Shown: positions 8,951 to 18,056, counted from the stretch's first letter. The stretch: 64,000 nucleotides of DNA from Caballeronia sp. Lep1P3 (GCF_022879595.1 NZ_CP084268.1:186001-250000); one strand, 5' to 3'. The notes: generated by a model from the letters alone, not told the origin. Translations and numbers: made by a program.

Positions 8951-10645
8951 TCATCCATTGAGAGCGACGTTGCAGGTCGCGCGATCCACCGCCGCGCGAA
9001 TGCCCGCGATATCGAGTGCGCGCCAGCGTGCGCATACGTGCTGATCGGGGCGCAGAAGATAGAACGTGCCGGGGCGCGCATCGAAACGCGAGGCCACGAT
9101 GCCCTCGCTGTCTTCCGCCATCTGCACGTCTTCCATCGCGCCCGTTTTCATGCCGCGCGGCGCGACGATCAGCGCCCGCACGCGCACCGGCAAACGCGCG
9201 AGCGTCAACAACCGTTGCGCCGTCTCGCCGATGTCCTCATCCGCGCCGCAGAAGTAGATGCCGGTGAACGCCCCGCCCGATGTCAGATTGAGCAGCCATG
9301 CATGCATGCCATCGACCGCGACCGGCGCGTCGGTGCAGACGGCACCGGGCACCATCGCGCAGGAGAAGGCGTCGGCGGGATCGTCGGGCGTGTTGAGCGG
9401 CGAGTCCGATAACACCGCGGGCACCGACAGCCGCCCGCTATTGACGATGCGCCGCGCGAACGCGCAGTCCTTCGCGAGCCGGAGCGCCGCGTCGCGGAAA
9501 AGCCTCGACACCGCGCTCTTCGGCGTGATGAAGTCCGTTGCGCGCGTCGAGTTGAGGATGTTCTCGTCGGCGGCACGTTCGCGCTCGGACGCGTAGGTAT
9601 CGAGCAACGCAGGCGGCGCATCGCCGTTCACGACGAGCCGCAGCTTCCAGGCGAGGTTATCCGCATCCTGCACGCCGCTGTTCGCGCCGCGCGCCCCGAA
9701 CGGCGACACGCCATGCGCGCAATCGCCCGCGAATAGCACGCGGCCATGCCGGAACGCGTCCATGCGCAGACACGAAAACGTATAGACGCTCACCCATTCC
9801 AGATCGAATTCGACGCTCTCGCCAAGCAGCGCTTTCACGCGTGGAATCACGCGCTCGGGCGCTCTCTCCGCGACGGGGTCGGCGTCCCAGCCGAGCTGGA
9901 AGTCGATGCGCCACACGTTGTCCGGCTGCCGATGCAATAGCACCGACTGATTGCGGTGGAACGGCGGATCGAACCAGAACCAGCGCTCGGTCGGAAACGA
10001 CGCCTTCATTCTCACATCGGCGATGAGGAAACGATCCTTGAAGGTCCGGCCCCGGCTGTCGAGTCCCAGCGTGCCGCGCACGGCGCTGCGCGCGCCATCG
10101 GCGGCGACGACGTATCGGGCGCAGAGCGAATAGGCGCCGTCCGGCGTCCCGATCTGCAACTCGACGTGACTCTCATGCTGCGTCAAGCCGACGACCGTGC
10201 TTTTCCAGCGCATCTGGAGGTTGTCGAGTTGCATCGCGCGATCGGCGAGAAAGCCTTCGACGTAATACTGCTGGAGATTGATGAACGCGGGCCGCGCGTG
10301 GCCGGCTTCCGGCAGCAGGTTGAACGTGTAGATGAGTTCGTCCTGAAGAAAGACCTTGCCGACGTTCCAGCTCACGCCCTTTTGCGCCATGCGCTCGCCG
10401 CAGCCGAGACGATTGAAGATTTCGAGCGTGCGCTTGGCGAAGCAAATGGCGCGCGAGCCGGTCGCGAGCGTGTCGTCATTATCGACGAGAACCACTTTCA
10501 CGCCCTGTTGCGCAAGGTCGATCGCCGCCGACAAGCCGACCGGCCCGGCGCCCACGACGACGACCGGATGAACCGCGTCTGTCGGCGCGTCATGCTCGGC
10601 GGCTCGAACATAGTCGAACCGCAGCGTTCGGTAGTCCGTCTCCAT
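8951..10645 (-). CDS. FAD-dependent aromatic-ring hydroxylase (3-(3-hydroxyphenyl)propionate hydroxylase/PheA-TfdB type)
   Basis: 564 aa flavoprotein monooxygenase. The dinucleotide-binding motif GAGPVG is at residues 32-37 and the second FAD signature GRVLFAGDCAHGVSPFGARGANSG is at about 301-323, with the GD pair at 307-308. The C-terminal thioredoxin-like extension of this subfamily is present (about residues 400-564). Such enzymes hydroxylate phenolic rings with NAD(P)H and oxygen. No meta- or ortho-cleavage dioxygenase lies nearby, so the product must be handled elsewhere or by the MBL hydrolase. A palindromic site begins 31 bp upstream of the start. Substrate not assigned. Confidence 0.88.
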   Translation of the reverse strand: METDYRTLRFDYVRAAEHDAPTDAVHPVVVVGAGPVGLSAAIDLAQQGVKVVLVDNDDTLATGSRAICFAKRTLEIFNRLGCGERMAQKGVSWNVGKVFLQDELIYTFNLLPEAGHARPAFINLQQYYVEGFLADRAMQLDNLQMRWKSTVVGLTQHESHVELQIGTPDGAYSLCARYVVAADGARSAVRGTLGLDSRGRTFKDRFLIADVRMKASFPTERWFWFDPPFHRNQSVLLHRQPDNVWRIDFQLGWDADPVAERAPERVIPRVKALLGESVEFDLEWVSVYTFSCLRMDAFRHGRVLFAGDCAHGVSPFGARGANSGVQDADNLAWKLRLVVNGDAPPALLDTYASERERAADENILNSTRATDFITPKSAVSRLFRDAALRLAKDCAFARRIVNSGRLSVPAVLSDSPLNTPDDPADAFSCAMVPGAVCTDAPVAVDGMHAWLLNLTSGGAFTGIYFCGADEDIGETAQRLLTLARLPVRVRALIVAPRGMKTGAMEDVQMAEDSEGIVASRFDARPGTFYLLRPDQHVCARWRALDIAGIRAAVDRATCNVALNG

Positions 10646-10994
10646 GCCGCGTCTCCTGACCGCTTCTATTTACGCATAGCAAGTTCCCTTGCTATAGATG
10701 AATTAGACCGATTCTATGGAACGAATGCACATTAGTTCGGATGGCTAATCAACCGCGCAAGAACCACAAGCCGCATTCAATAACCAGCCTTACAAGCCCG
10801 CCATGCCGTCACGTTTCCGCCATAAAACTGAAAACCAAAGTAAGGCAAATCGATGAATCCCTTCCCCGTTTTGCCACATGCCGATGATTCAATGCCGGTG
10901 CTTCAAGTGTCCTGCACATCCATCCACAACACTCTGGCCACTGCGCACGTCGACTTCCTGAGCGCTAAACCCGCCAATCTGGAGCCCCCAGACA
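10646..10994. other. Divergent promoter region between FAD hydroxylase and phosphoesterase
   Basis: 349 bp without a supported gene. It holds the 20-bp dyad at 10676-10695 next to the hydroxylase start. The rest, 10700-10994, is lower in GC than the flanking genes and should carry the phosphoesterase promoter. A GGAG at 10981-10984 is the likely ribosome site of that gene. No other feature seen. Confidence 0.6.
10676..10695. promoter_or_regulatory. Operator-like dyad ATAGCAA-N6-TTGCTAT (site 2)
   Basis: Perfect palindrome ATAGCAAG-TTCC-CTTGCTAT, 31 bp upstream of the FAD hydroxylase start. It has the same arms and the same 6-nt spacing between GCAA and TTGC as the dyad at 6975-6994. The closeness to the start suggests repression or activation of the hydroxylase/DUF2783 transcript by one of the adjacent IclR proteins. 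Confidence 0.65.
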
Positions 10995-12824
10995 ATGAAG
11001 TACAAAACGATCCTACCCACCGCGATAGCCGTGGGGGCGCTGTTGACCATCGCCGCGTGCGGCAGCGACCACGACAACCCGACGTCTTCAAGCACGCCGT
11101 CCGTCTCCGCGCAAGACGCGCTGCAAACCGCAACGCCGATCAAGCATCTCGTCGTGATCTTCGGTGAGAACGTCTCGTTCGATCACTACTTCGCGACCTA
11201 TCCGAACGCGAAGAACGTTTCGGGCGAACCGGCCTTCACGCCCGCATCCGGCACGCAAACCGACATCGCGACGCTCGCTGCCGCTGGTCTCAACGGCGCC
11301 GCGAACCCGAACGCGCAGGCCACGTCGCCGAACATCGTCGCGGCGAGCGTCAACGGCCAGGCAACCACGCCGCCGGCGCTCGGCGGCGCGCTCACGACGA
11401 CCACGGCGCAACCGTTCCGCCTCGACCGTTCGCAGGCGAACACGAAGAGCCAGAACCACAGCTACGCGCCGGAACAGCTCGCCGACGACAACCTCAAAAT
11501 GGACGCGTTCCCGCTCTTCACGTCGGCAAGCTCGATCGTCGCGGGAAGCACGGGCCAGTTCGGATCGTCGGCGCAAGTGCTCGGCTACTTCGACGGCAAT
11601 ACCGTGACCGCGTACTGGAACCTCGCGCAGAACTTCTCGATGAGCGACAACGCGTGGACCGACACCTTCGGTCCGTCGACGCCGGGCGCCATCGAAGTGA
11701 TCTCGGGACAGAACCAGGGCGTCACCATGACGCCGAACCCGAAGAACGCAGCGGTGACGACGAGCAGCAACGCGATCCCCGACGGACAGGGCGGCTTCTC
11801 GATGATCGGCGACCTCGACCCGACCACCGACGTCTGCACCGCCGCCGCGCAGACCGCCACGTCGGGTCCGACGGGGATGATGAACGGCAAGAACATCGGC
11901 GACTTGCTGAACGCGTCGAACATCACGTGGGGCGGCTTCATGGGCGGCTTCAATCTGCAGACCGTCAACGCAAACGGCACGACCGGCTGCGCGCGATCGA
12001 CGTGGTCGGATGTGCTCGGCAGCGCGCCGACCGACTACGTGCAGCATCACGCATGGTTCCAGTATTACGCGTCGACGGCCAACCCGACGCACCAGCGCCC
12101 GACATCGGTCGCGACCATCGGCTATACGGAATCCGCGCTCGACAGCACCGCCACGCCGGTTCATCACCAATACGATGTGGACGACTTCTTCGCGGCTGTG
12201 AAGGCGGGCAACTATCCGTCGGTGAGCTTCCTGAAGGCGCCCGCAGTCGGCGACGGTCATCCGGGCAACTCGGACCCGCTCGACGAACAGGCGTTCGTCG
12301 TGAAGGTCACGAACTTCCTGCAGCAGCAGCCTGACTGGAAGAACACGCTCGTCGTGATTGCCTACGATGATTCGGACGGCTGGTACGACCACGTCGCGCC
12401 GACCATCAAGAACTCGTCGTTCGATACGACGCTGCTGACGAAGGTCGGCAACGCGACGTTCACGGGCGCGGACCAGTTGTCCGGTCCCGGCCAGTGCACG
12501 GCCTCGGGCGCGACGCAGCCGGTCGGCATCAACGGCGGCGCGGTCAACGGCCGCTGCGGTCCGGGCACGCGCACGCCGTTCATCGTGGTATCGCCGTGGG
12601 CCAAGACGAACTTCGTGGATCACACGCAGATCACGCAGGCGTCGGTGGTGAAGTTCATCGAGGACAACTGGCTCGGCGGCAAGCGTCTCGGCGGCGGTTC
12701 GTTCGACGCATCGGCGGGCGACATCCGCAGCATGCTGAACCTGGCCGGCACGGGCGCCACGCCCACCGTGTTCCTCGATCCGAACCTCGGCACGAAGCTC
12801 GCTGCCGCGCCGGCCGCGGACTGA
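10995..12824 (+). CDS. Lipoprotein acid phosphatase/phospholipase C-type phosphoesterase (AcpA family)
   Basis: 609 aa. The signal peptide ends in a lipobox (IAAC, Cys22), so it is predicted to be a lipoprotein. The phosphoesterase family core is shown by HLVVIFGENVSFDHYFATYP near residue 60 and YDDSDGWYDHVAP in the second half, which contribute the catalytic and metal-binding residues. The C-terminal part contains TPFIVVSPWAKTNFVDHTQITQASVVKFIEDNW, typical of AcpA-like acid phosphatases and bacterial phospholipases C. It probably releases phosphate from extracellular esters. A strong hairpin terminator follows the stop. The exact substrate (phospholipid or phosphomonoester) is not decided. 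Confidence 0.88.
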   Translation: MKYKTILPTAIAVGALLTIAACGSDHDNPTSSSTPSVSAQDALQTATPIKHLVVIFGENVSFDHYFATYPNAKNVSGEPAFTPASGTQTDIATLAAAGLNGAANPNAQATSPNIVAASVNGQATTPPALGGALTTTTAQPFRLDRSQANTKSQNHSYAPEQLADDNLKMDAFPLFTSASSIVAGSTGQFGSSAQVLGYFDGNTVTAYWNLAQNFSMSDNAWTDTFGPSTPGAIEVISGQNQGVTMTPNPKNAAVTTSSNAIPDGQGGFSMIGDLDPTTDVCTAAAQTATSGPTGMMNGKNIGDLLNASNITWGGFMGGFNLQTVNANGTTGCARSTWSDVLGSAPTDYVQHHAWFQYYASTANPTHQRPTSVATIGYTESALDSTATPVHHQYDVDDFFAAVKAGNYPSVSFLKAPAVGDGHPGNSDPLDEQAFVVKVTNFLQQQPDWKNTLVVIAYDDSDGWYDHVAPTIKNSSFDTTLLTKVGNATFTGADQLSGPGQCTASGATQPVGINGGAVNGRCGPGTRTPFIVVSPWAKTNFVDHTQITQASVVKFIEDNWLGGKRLGGGSFDASAGDIRSMLNLAGTGATPTVFLDPNLGTKLAAAPAAD

Positions 12825-12847
12825 TCGCCGGGTTGAGCCGCAAAAAG

Positions 12848-12879
12848 GCCGCGCCAGCGCTGCAACAGGCTGGCGCGGC
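12848..12879 (+). terminator. Intrinsic terminator after the phosphoesterase gene
   Basis: Perfect 11-bp stem GCCGCGCCAGC (12848-12858) with GCTGGCGCGGC (12869-12879), 10-nt loop, preceded by AAAAAG and followed by TTCGTTT. It begins 24 bp past the stop and ends before the peroxidase start at 12914. Confidence 0.8.
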
Positions 12880-12913
12880 TTCGTTTCACTTCATCTGGGC
12901 TGCCACCGTCGTC

Positions 12914-14335
12914 ATGAGTTCGACTCACTCCGTATTGCCCCCGACGCTTCCCTCGACGCGCAAGCGTCCGCTCGCACATACGATCGTCTGGGCGATGACC
13001 GTCGCCGCCGCGGGCTGCGCGGCCTTCGTCGCTTACGCGGCCATCCATCCCGAGCAAGTGCCGCTTGCAGTCGGCGAGATCGTCGAAGCGCTCACCGGCG
13101 CGAATCCGCAACCGGTCGCGCTGCATGTCCCGCCGAGCCAGCCGTTGAGCGCCGTCGCGCTTCTCGGCAAGCAGATATTCAATGACCGGTCGCTGTCGGC
13201 GTCCGGCAAGCAGTCGTGTGCCTCGTGTCATAGCCCCGAGCACGCGTATGGGCCGCCCAACGATCTATCGGTGCAACTCGGCGGCCCGCATCTGACGGAC
13301 GTGGGCTACCGGCCACCGCCGTCGCTCGCTTACTTATATCGGCAGGCGCCGTTTTCCATCGGTCCCGATCAGAACGACATGGACGCCGCACCCGTCACGC
13401 TCGATCAACTCGCGACGGCCGCGAGCGGCACGCAGCGCGCGGTGAAGACAGCGGGCGCCGCGCCCGCGGCCCCGGCGCTCGTTCCGCAAGGCGGGCTCTT
13501 CTGGGATGGCCGCGCGAGCACGCTTCAGGATCAGGCCATCGTTCCGATGTTGAACCCGGTTGAAATGGCGAATGCGAATACCGGCGAAGTCGTGCAGAAG
13601 CTCCTGAACGCGACGTACCTCGACCAGTTCAAGCAGCTTTTCGGCGACAGGATCGTGAGCCAGCCCGACCTTCTCGTCGATGAAGCGATGTTCGCGGTCG
13701 GACGTTATCAATTCGAAGACCCATCGTTTCATCGCTTCACGAGCAAATACGATTACTGGCTGCAAGGCAAGGCGCGTCTCACGCAGGCCGAGTTGCACGG
13801 CCTGCGCCTCTTCAACGATCCCGACAAGGCGAACTGCGCAGGTTGTCATTTGAGCAAGCCGAGCGCCGACCGTCTGCCGCCGCTTTTCACGGACACGCAA
13901 TACGAAGCGCTGGGCGTGCCGCGCAATCGCAATCTTCCGATCAACAGGAATCCCAACTTTTATGACATGGGCGTATGCGGTCCCTTCCGCACCGATGCGG
14001 CCACACTGACGCAATACTGCGGCATGTTCCTTACGCCGACGCTGCGCAACGTCGCGACGCGCCACACGTTCTTTCATAACGGCGTATATCGCGACCTGAA
14101 GCAGGTAATAGACTTCTATAACCTGCGCGGCACGAATCCGGAGAAGATTTATCCGCACGATGCATCGGGCAAGCCGATGCAATACGACGATCTGCCGGCG
14201 AAGTATCACGCGAACATCGATGTCGCCGACGCGCCGCTCAATCGCAAGCCGGGCGACACGCCCGCCATGACCGACGACGAAATCAAGGACATCATCGCGT
14301 TCCTGAACACGCTGACGGACGGATACAAGCCCTGA
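12914..14335 (+). CDS. Di-haem cytochrome c peroxidase/MauG family protein
   Basis: 473 aa. Two c-type haem sites are visible: CASCH at 102-106 and CAGCH at 308-312. The N-terminus (RKRPLAHTIVWAMTVAAAGCAAFVAYAA) is a signal anchor or uncleaved signal, so the enzyme acts in the periplasm. The motif FLTPTLRNVATRHTFFHNG near 405 is family-typical. It reduces hydrogen peroxide with electrons from small cytochromes, or acts as a MauG-like modifying enzyme. The start is set at 12914, after the terminator; an open frame continues upstream but overlaps the phosphoesterase gene. It converges on the deacylase gene with only 6 bp between stops. Confidence 0.92.
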   Translation: MSSTHSVLPPTLPSTRKRPLAHTIVWAMTVAAAGCAAFVAYAAIHPEQVPLAVGEIVEALTGANPQPVALHVPPSQPLSAVALLGKQIFNDRSLSASGKQSCASCHSPEHAYGPPNDLSVQLGGPHLTDVGYRPPPSLAYLYRQAPFSIGPDQNDMDAAPVTLDQLATAASGTQRAVKTAGAAPAAPALVPQGGLFWDGRASTLQDQAIVPMLNPVEMANANTGEVVQKLLNATYLDQFKQLFGDRIVSQPDLLVDEAMFAVGRYQFEDPSFHRFTSKYDYWLQGKARLTQAELHGLRLFNDPDKANCAGCHLSKPSADRLPPLFTDTQYEALGVPRNRNLPINRNPNFYDMGVCGPFRTDAATLTQYCGMFLTPTLRNVATRHTFFHNGVYRDLKQVIDFYNLRGTNPEKIYPHDASGKPMQYDDLPAKYHANIDVADAPLNRKPGDTPAMTDDEIKDIIAFLNTLTDGYKP

Positions 14336-14341
14336 CGCGCG

Positions 14342-15505
14342 CTATTGAAACAGGCCGGCCGTCGCGAGATGGCCGGCAAGCCGCGCGAGCATCGCATCGC
14401 ACGCATGGAGTTGTTCGACGCTCACGAACTCATCGGGCTTGTGTCCCTGATCCATGCTTCCCGGACCGCACACAACGGCGGGAATGCCCGCCTGATCAAA
14501 CAGGCCGCCTTCGCTGCCAAAGGCGACCGTGCCGAAGTCGCTCGAGCCGCAAAGCCCTGCAAGAAGCCGCGCCGCTTCGCTTTCCGGCGGCGTGACGAGG
14601 CCCGGATACGCAGAGAGCGCTTGCAGGCGGATATCGGTCTCGCGCTGCACCGCGCGCATCTTCGGCAGCAGTTCCGCTTCGGCGTAAGTCCGCAGAGCGT
14701 CGGCGACGGTGTGCGCGTCGAAGCCCGGCAGCGCGCGCACTTCGAAGTCGAACTCACATTGCTCCGGCACGATGTTGAGCGCGCGGCCGCCTTTTATCAT
14801 GCCTGTCTGCACCGTCGAATAAGGCGGATCGAAGCGCGCGTCGTGATGCTGCGGCTGCGCGAGCTGCTCGCCGATCGTCTCGAGCCGCGTGACGAGACGC
14901 GCCGCGTATTGAATGGCGTTCACGCCATACGGTGCATAAGCGGAATGGCAAGGCGCGCCCTTCACGTGACAACGCATCGCGAGCTTGCCCTTGTGACCCA
15001 GCACGGGCTTGAGTTCCGTCGGCTCCCCGATGATGCAGAGCACCGGCTTATGCGGGCGCTTTTCGAGTTCGGCGAGCATCGGACGAACGCCGAGACAGCC
15101 GACTTCCTCGTCATAAGAAAACGCAAGATGCACCGGCAGCTTCAACTCGCGCGCGACGAACTGCGGCACCGCCGCGAGCACCGACGCGATAAAGCCCTTC
15201 ATATCGGCCGTGCCGCGCCCGTAGAGGCGGCCTTCGCGTTCGGAGAGGCGAAACGGTTCGACCGTCCACGCCTGCCCGTCCACCGGCACGACATCCGTAT
15301 GACCGGAAAGCACGATACCGCCGCGATCGCGCGGACCGATGGTCGCGAAGAGATTGGCCTTGGTGCGCTCGTCGTTGTAGAAGAGTTCGCTTTCTACGCC
15401 GTATTGCGCGAGGTAATCGCGAATGAACGCGATCATGTCGAGATTCGAGTCGCGGCTGACAGTCGCGAAACGGATCAGCGCTTCGAGCAACGCACGGCTC
15501 GACAT
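14342..15505 (-). CDS. ArgE/DapE-family M20 deacylase (acetylornithine deacetylase-like)
   Basis: 387 aa zinc hydrolase. The metal-binding motifs are SGHTDVVPVD, YGRGTADMKG and YDEEVGCLG, followed by the lid domain and a late H (MDQGHKPDEF). It is close to ArgE in length and sequence style and cleaves N-acyl amino acids. The start at 15505 (MSSRALL) has GGAG nine bases upstream; Mets at 15514 and 15529 overlap the upstream gene. It is last in the minus-strand cluster flavin monooxygenase, RidA-like, DUF1028, deacylase, so a catabolic role on an N-acylated or amide intermediate is more likely than arginine synthesis. That role is inferred. Confidence 0.87.
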   Translation of the reverse strand: MSSRALLEALIRFATVSRDSNLDMIAFIRDYLAQYGVESELFYNDERTKANLFATIGPRDRGGIVLSGHTDVVPVDGQAWTVEPFRLSEREGRLYGRGTADMKGFIASVLAAVPQFVARELKLPVHLAFSYDEEVGCLGVRPMLAELEKRPHKPVLCIIGEPTELKPVLGHKGKLAMRCHVKGAPCHSAYAPYGVNAIQYAARLVTRLETIGEQLAQPQHHDARFDPPYSTVQTGMIKGGRALNIVPEQCEFDFEVRALPGFDAHTVADALRTYAEAELLPKMRAVQRETDIRLQALSAYPGLVTPPESEAARLLAGLCGSSDFGTVAFGSEGGLFDQAGIPAVVCGPGSMDQGHKPDEFVSVEQLHACDAMLARLAGHLATAGLFQ

Positions 15506-15506
15506 G

Positions 15507-16184
15507 TCACTCATCTCCCGGCACGCCATAGCTCGGCGCGGCGGTCGGATTCAGCGCGCGCGTCACATAGTCCTGCATCTGCGGCCGATACGCATGCCAC
15601 AGTTCTTCGAGCTTGCCGACAGGATCGTCATCGGCCCAGTCGACGCGCAGATCGACGATGGGCCAGACTAAGTCGCTCACGATCCTGAGCGCCGCCGAAT
15701 GCACCGGCCCCGCTTCGCCGCCCTTCGCCATTGCAGCGCGCATGGCCGCAAGCAGGCGATCGGCAAGCGCGCCCGATGTCTCTTCGAACGCACGCGGCAT
15801 GGCTTCGATCACCTCGATGCTCGTCAGCATGTTGCCCGCCGCCACGCATTGAACGCCCGCTGTTGCATGATGCGTTCCGAGCGCCTCGTTGCCTGTGAAG
15901 AACGCAGTGCGCCCTTGCGCATCGATCACCGTGACTTGCCGATACGCGTTCCATTCGTCGGTGCGAAGCGCGTGATCGAGCGCGGTCGATGCATCGCTTC
16001 GTTCGTTCTCCATATGGTCCAGAATACGCGGTCCGAGCGCGGGCAGCGTGACGTTTTGCGTCGCGACGGCGCCGACGCCCGCGCGCAGCCACGGACACCG
16101 CGCGCCCACCGCGATGCTCGACGAACTAATGGCGATGCCGAGTTGCCCGGTCTTCTCGCAACGTCCGACGATTGAAAAGGTCAT
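15507..16184 (-). CDS. DUF1028 protein (Ntn-hydrolase-like)
   Basis: 225 aa, full length for DUF1028. The N-terminus TFSIVGRCEKTGQLGIAISSSSIAVGARCPW and the stretch GVGAVATQNVTLPALGPRILD are characteristic. The family belongs to the N-terminal-nucleophile hydrolase superfamily; Thr2, exposed after Met removal, would be the nucleophile. Biochemistry is poorly known; genome neighbours in many bacteria are RidA, peptidases and amino-acid transporters. Its stop falls within the ribosome-site region of the deacylase (15505), so the pair is coupled. Probably an amidase acting on a small nitrogen compound. Confidence 0.85.
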   Translation of the reverse strand: MTFSIVGRCEKTGQLGIAISSSSIAVGARCPWLRAGVGAVATQNVTLPALGPRILDHMENERSDASTALDHALRTDEWNAYRQVTVIDAQGRTAFFTGNEALGTHHATAGVQCVAAGNMLTSIEVIEAMPRAFEETSGALADRLLAAMRAAMAKGGEAGPVHSAALRIVSDLVWPIVDLRVDWADDDPVGKLEELWHAYRPQMQDYVTRALNPTAAPSYGVPGDE

Positions 16185-16221
16185 GCGTCCTCCGTGAGCG
16201 TTCGAAGTTGAAGGATCAGGA

Positions 16222-16653
16222 TCAAGGCGCGGTCCAGCCCTCGGGAATCACCGCGATGACATCGATTTCCATCAGCCATTCCGGTTGACCGAGGGCGACC
16301 ACGGTCAGTCCCGTCGAGATGGGATAGACGCCCTTGAGCCATTTGCCGACTTCACGATACACCGGCTCGCGAAAGCGCACGTCCGTCAGATACGTCGTCG
16401 TCTTCACGATATGCGAGAGATCGCTGCCCGCTTCATCGAGCAACTGCTTGACGTTTTTCATCGCCTGCTCCGCCTGCGCGCGCGGATCGCCGAGTCCGAT
16501 TAAATTGCCCTCGAAGTCAGTACCGATCTGACCGCGCACATAGACCGTGTTGCCGGCGCGCACGGCTTGGCAGAGATCGTTGTCGAGCGTCTGGTTCGGG
16601 TACGTATCCTTCGTATTGAACATGCGGATGCGGGTGTGCGTAGGTTCGCTCAT
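16222..16653 (-). CDS. RidA/YjgF-family protein lacking the canonical active-site Arg
   Basis: 143 aa, full length. The family pattern is present: VRAGNTVYVRGQIGTD, GDPRAQAEQAMKNVKQLLDEAGSDLSHIVKTTTYLTD and the C-terminal MEIDVIAVIPEG. Canonical RidA imine deaminases have Arg in the segment matching YPISTGLTVVAL; here Ser113 is at that place. This puts it in an Arg-less Rid subgroup, whose chemistry is mostly unknown. It sits between the DUF1028 gene (37 bp after its stop) and the flavin monooxygenase, so it probably handles an intermediate of that pathway rather than 2-aminoacrylate. Confidence 0.85.
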   Translation of the reverse strand: MSEPTHTRIRMFNTKDTYPNQTLDNDLCQAVRAGNTVYVRGQIGTDFEGNLIGLGDPRAQAEQAMKNVKQLLDEAGSDLSHIVKTTTYLTDVRFREPVYREVGKWLKGVYPISTGLTVVALGQPEWLMEIDVIAVIPEGWTAP

Positions 16654-16709
16654 TTAACGCCTCGATGCCTGAATGTATGAATGACTTCTTTAGCCGATGC
16701 CTTATTAAC

Positions 16710-18056
16710 TCACGCCCATTTCGCTTGCCTTGTGCACGCGCGATTGGCCTTGAGCGCCTTGCACGCTCTCTGTGCGATGACCTTTTCGGCATCGCGCCGC
16801 GGCGTGTCGTAGTAAGCAAGATACTTGCGCTGCGTGACGATGTGATCGGCAATGTGCTTGGCGTCGTGCCACACGCCCCAGATGAACGCGGAGCCACGGC
16901 GCGAGAGCCACGGCAAGCCGAGAAAATAAACGCCCGGTTCCTTCGATACACCTCGCTGATGCTTCGGCTTGCCCGTCTCGTCGAACGCGTCCACTTGAAG
17001 CCAGCGGAAGTCCACTGCGTATCCCGTCGCCCAGATGATCGACGTCACGTTCGCGCTTGCGAGATTCAGTTCGAGAATCGGATGTGTCATGCAATCCGGA
17101 TCGGGCGGAATGATGCGCGCCTCCGGTTCGTCCGGAAGCACGAGGCCATTGCGTGCCGCATACGCGTCGGCGGCATCGAGCAGCGACAAGTAGTTTTCGT
17201 CACCGCGCGCGATGTTTTCCGCCAGATCGGGTTGGAACGTGGCCACGCCATCGTCGAACGATTTCGTCAGCCCAACGAGCGTCACGCCCTGATGCGCAAG
17301 ACGCCTGAAGTCCACGGTATGCCCGCCTCGCGCGCCGCTCACGGCAATCGTGACGTGCTCTTTGCCGGGCCGCATGACTTCCGCATCCCACTCGCCGAGC
17401 ACGCCGAGCCACCAGCAGAAATCGCGTCCGCGATACGCGCGCGGCGGACGGTCATGCGGCCCGACTGACAAATACACTTGCCGCCCCGCGCGCTGCAATT
17501 CATCGGCTATCTGCACACCCGACGAGCCCGCGCCCACCACCAAAACGGCGCCCTCGGGCAATTGCTGCGGATTGCGATAGTCGGCGGAATGAATTTGCGT
17601 AAGCCGCGCATCGTCTGGCGCGATGCGTGGAATGAGCGGACGCTGGAACGGTCCCGTTGCAACGACGACGCGATTCGCCTCGATCACGCCCTCCGATGTC
17701 TCGACCGTGAATCCGGGGCGGCCCACGTTGCGCGCGACCTTCGTGACTTCCACGCCCGTGCGAATGGGCGCATCGAATTTACTCGCATAAGCGACGAAAT
17801 AATCCGCGACCTGCTCCTTGCCGGCAAACGCATTCGGGTCGATATCCGCGAACTCCTGATTCGGAAATCGATCATGCCAGGCTGGACCGTTGGCGACGAG
17901 TGAATCCCACCGCCCTGTGCGCCAGCGTTCCGCGATACGCGCACGCTCCAGCACGAGATGCGGCACGCCCGCGCGGGTGAGGTGTTCGCTCATGGCGACA
18001 CCGGCCTGTCCCGCACCGACCACGAGGGTATCGATTGACGTCGTTTCCACTGTCAT
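16710..18056 (-). CDS. NAD(P)/FAD-dependent flavin monooxygenase (class B type)
   Basis: 448 aa. It has an FAD Rossmann motif GAGQAG near residues 14-19 and a second motif GAGSSG for NADPH near the middle (VLVVGAGSSGVQIADEL). The family features WATGYAVDFRWL and GVYFLGLPWLSRRGSAFIWGV are in the C-terminal third. Such enzymes oxygenate N or S atoms or do Baeyer-Villiger chemistry. The start MTVETTS at 18056 has AAGGA seven bases upstream; the open frame extends 69 bp further without homology. It is the first gene of the minus-strand set and diverges from a LysR gene, which may control it. Confidence 0.88.
   Translation of the reverse strand: MTVETTSIDTLVVGAGQAGVAMSEHLTRAGVPHLVLERARIAERWRTGRWDSLVANGPAWHDRFPNQEFADIDPNAFAGKEQVADYFVAYASKFDAPIRTGVEVTKVARNVGRPGFTVETSEGVIEANRVVVATGPFQRPLIPRIAPDDARLTQIHSADYRNPQQLPEGAVLVVGAGSSGVQIADELQRAGRQVYLSVGPHDRPPRAYRGRDFCWWLGVLGEWDAEVMRPGKEHVTIAVSGARGGHTVDFRRLAHQGVTLVGLTKSFDDGVATFQPDLAENIARGDENYLSLLDAADAYAARNGLVLPDEPEARIIPPDPDCMTHPILELNLASANVTSIIWATGYAVDFRWLQVDAFDETGKPKHQRGVSKEPGVYFLGLPWLSRRGSAFIWGVWHDAKHIADHIVTQRKYLAYYDTPRRDAEKVIAQRACKALKANRACTRQAKWA

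Noticed and set aside
8951..10645. Naming the hydroxylase mhpA
   Set aside because: No mhpB-F genes nearby and the substrate cannot be deduced.
14342..15505. Arginine-biosynthetic argE
   Set aside because: No arg genes nearby; it is the last gene of a catabolic-looking cluster, so only the family name is used.
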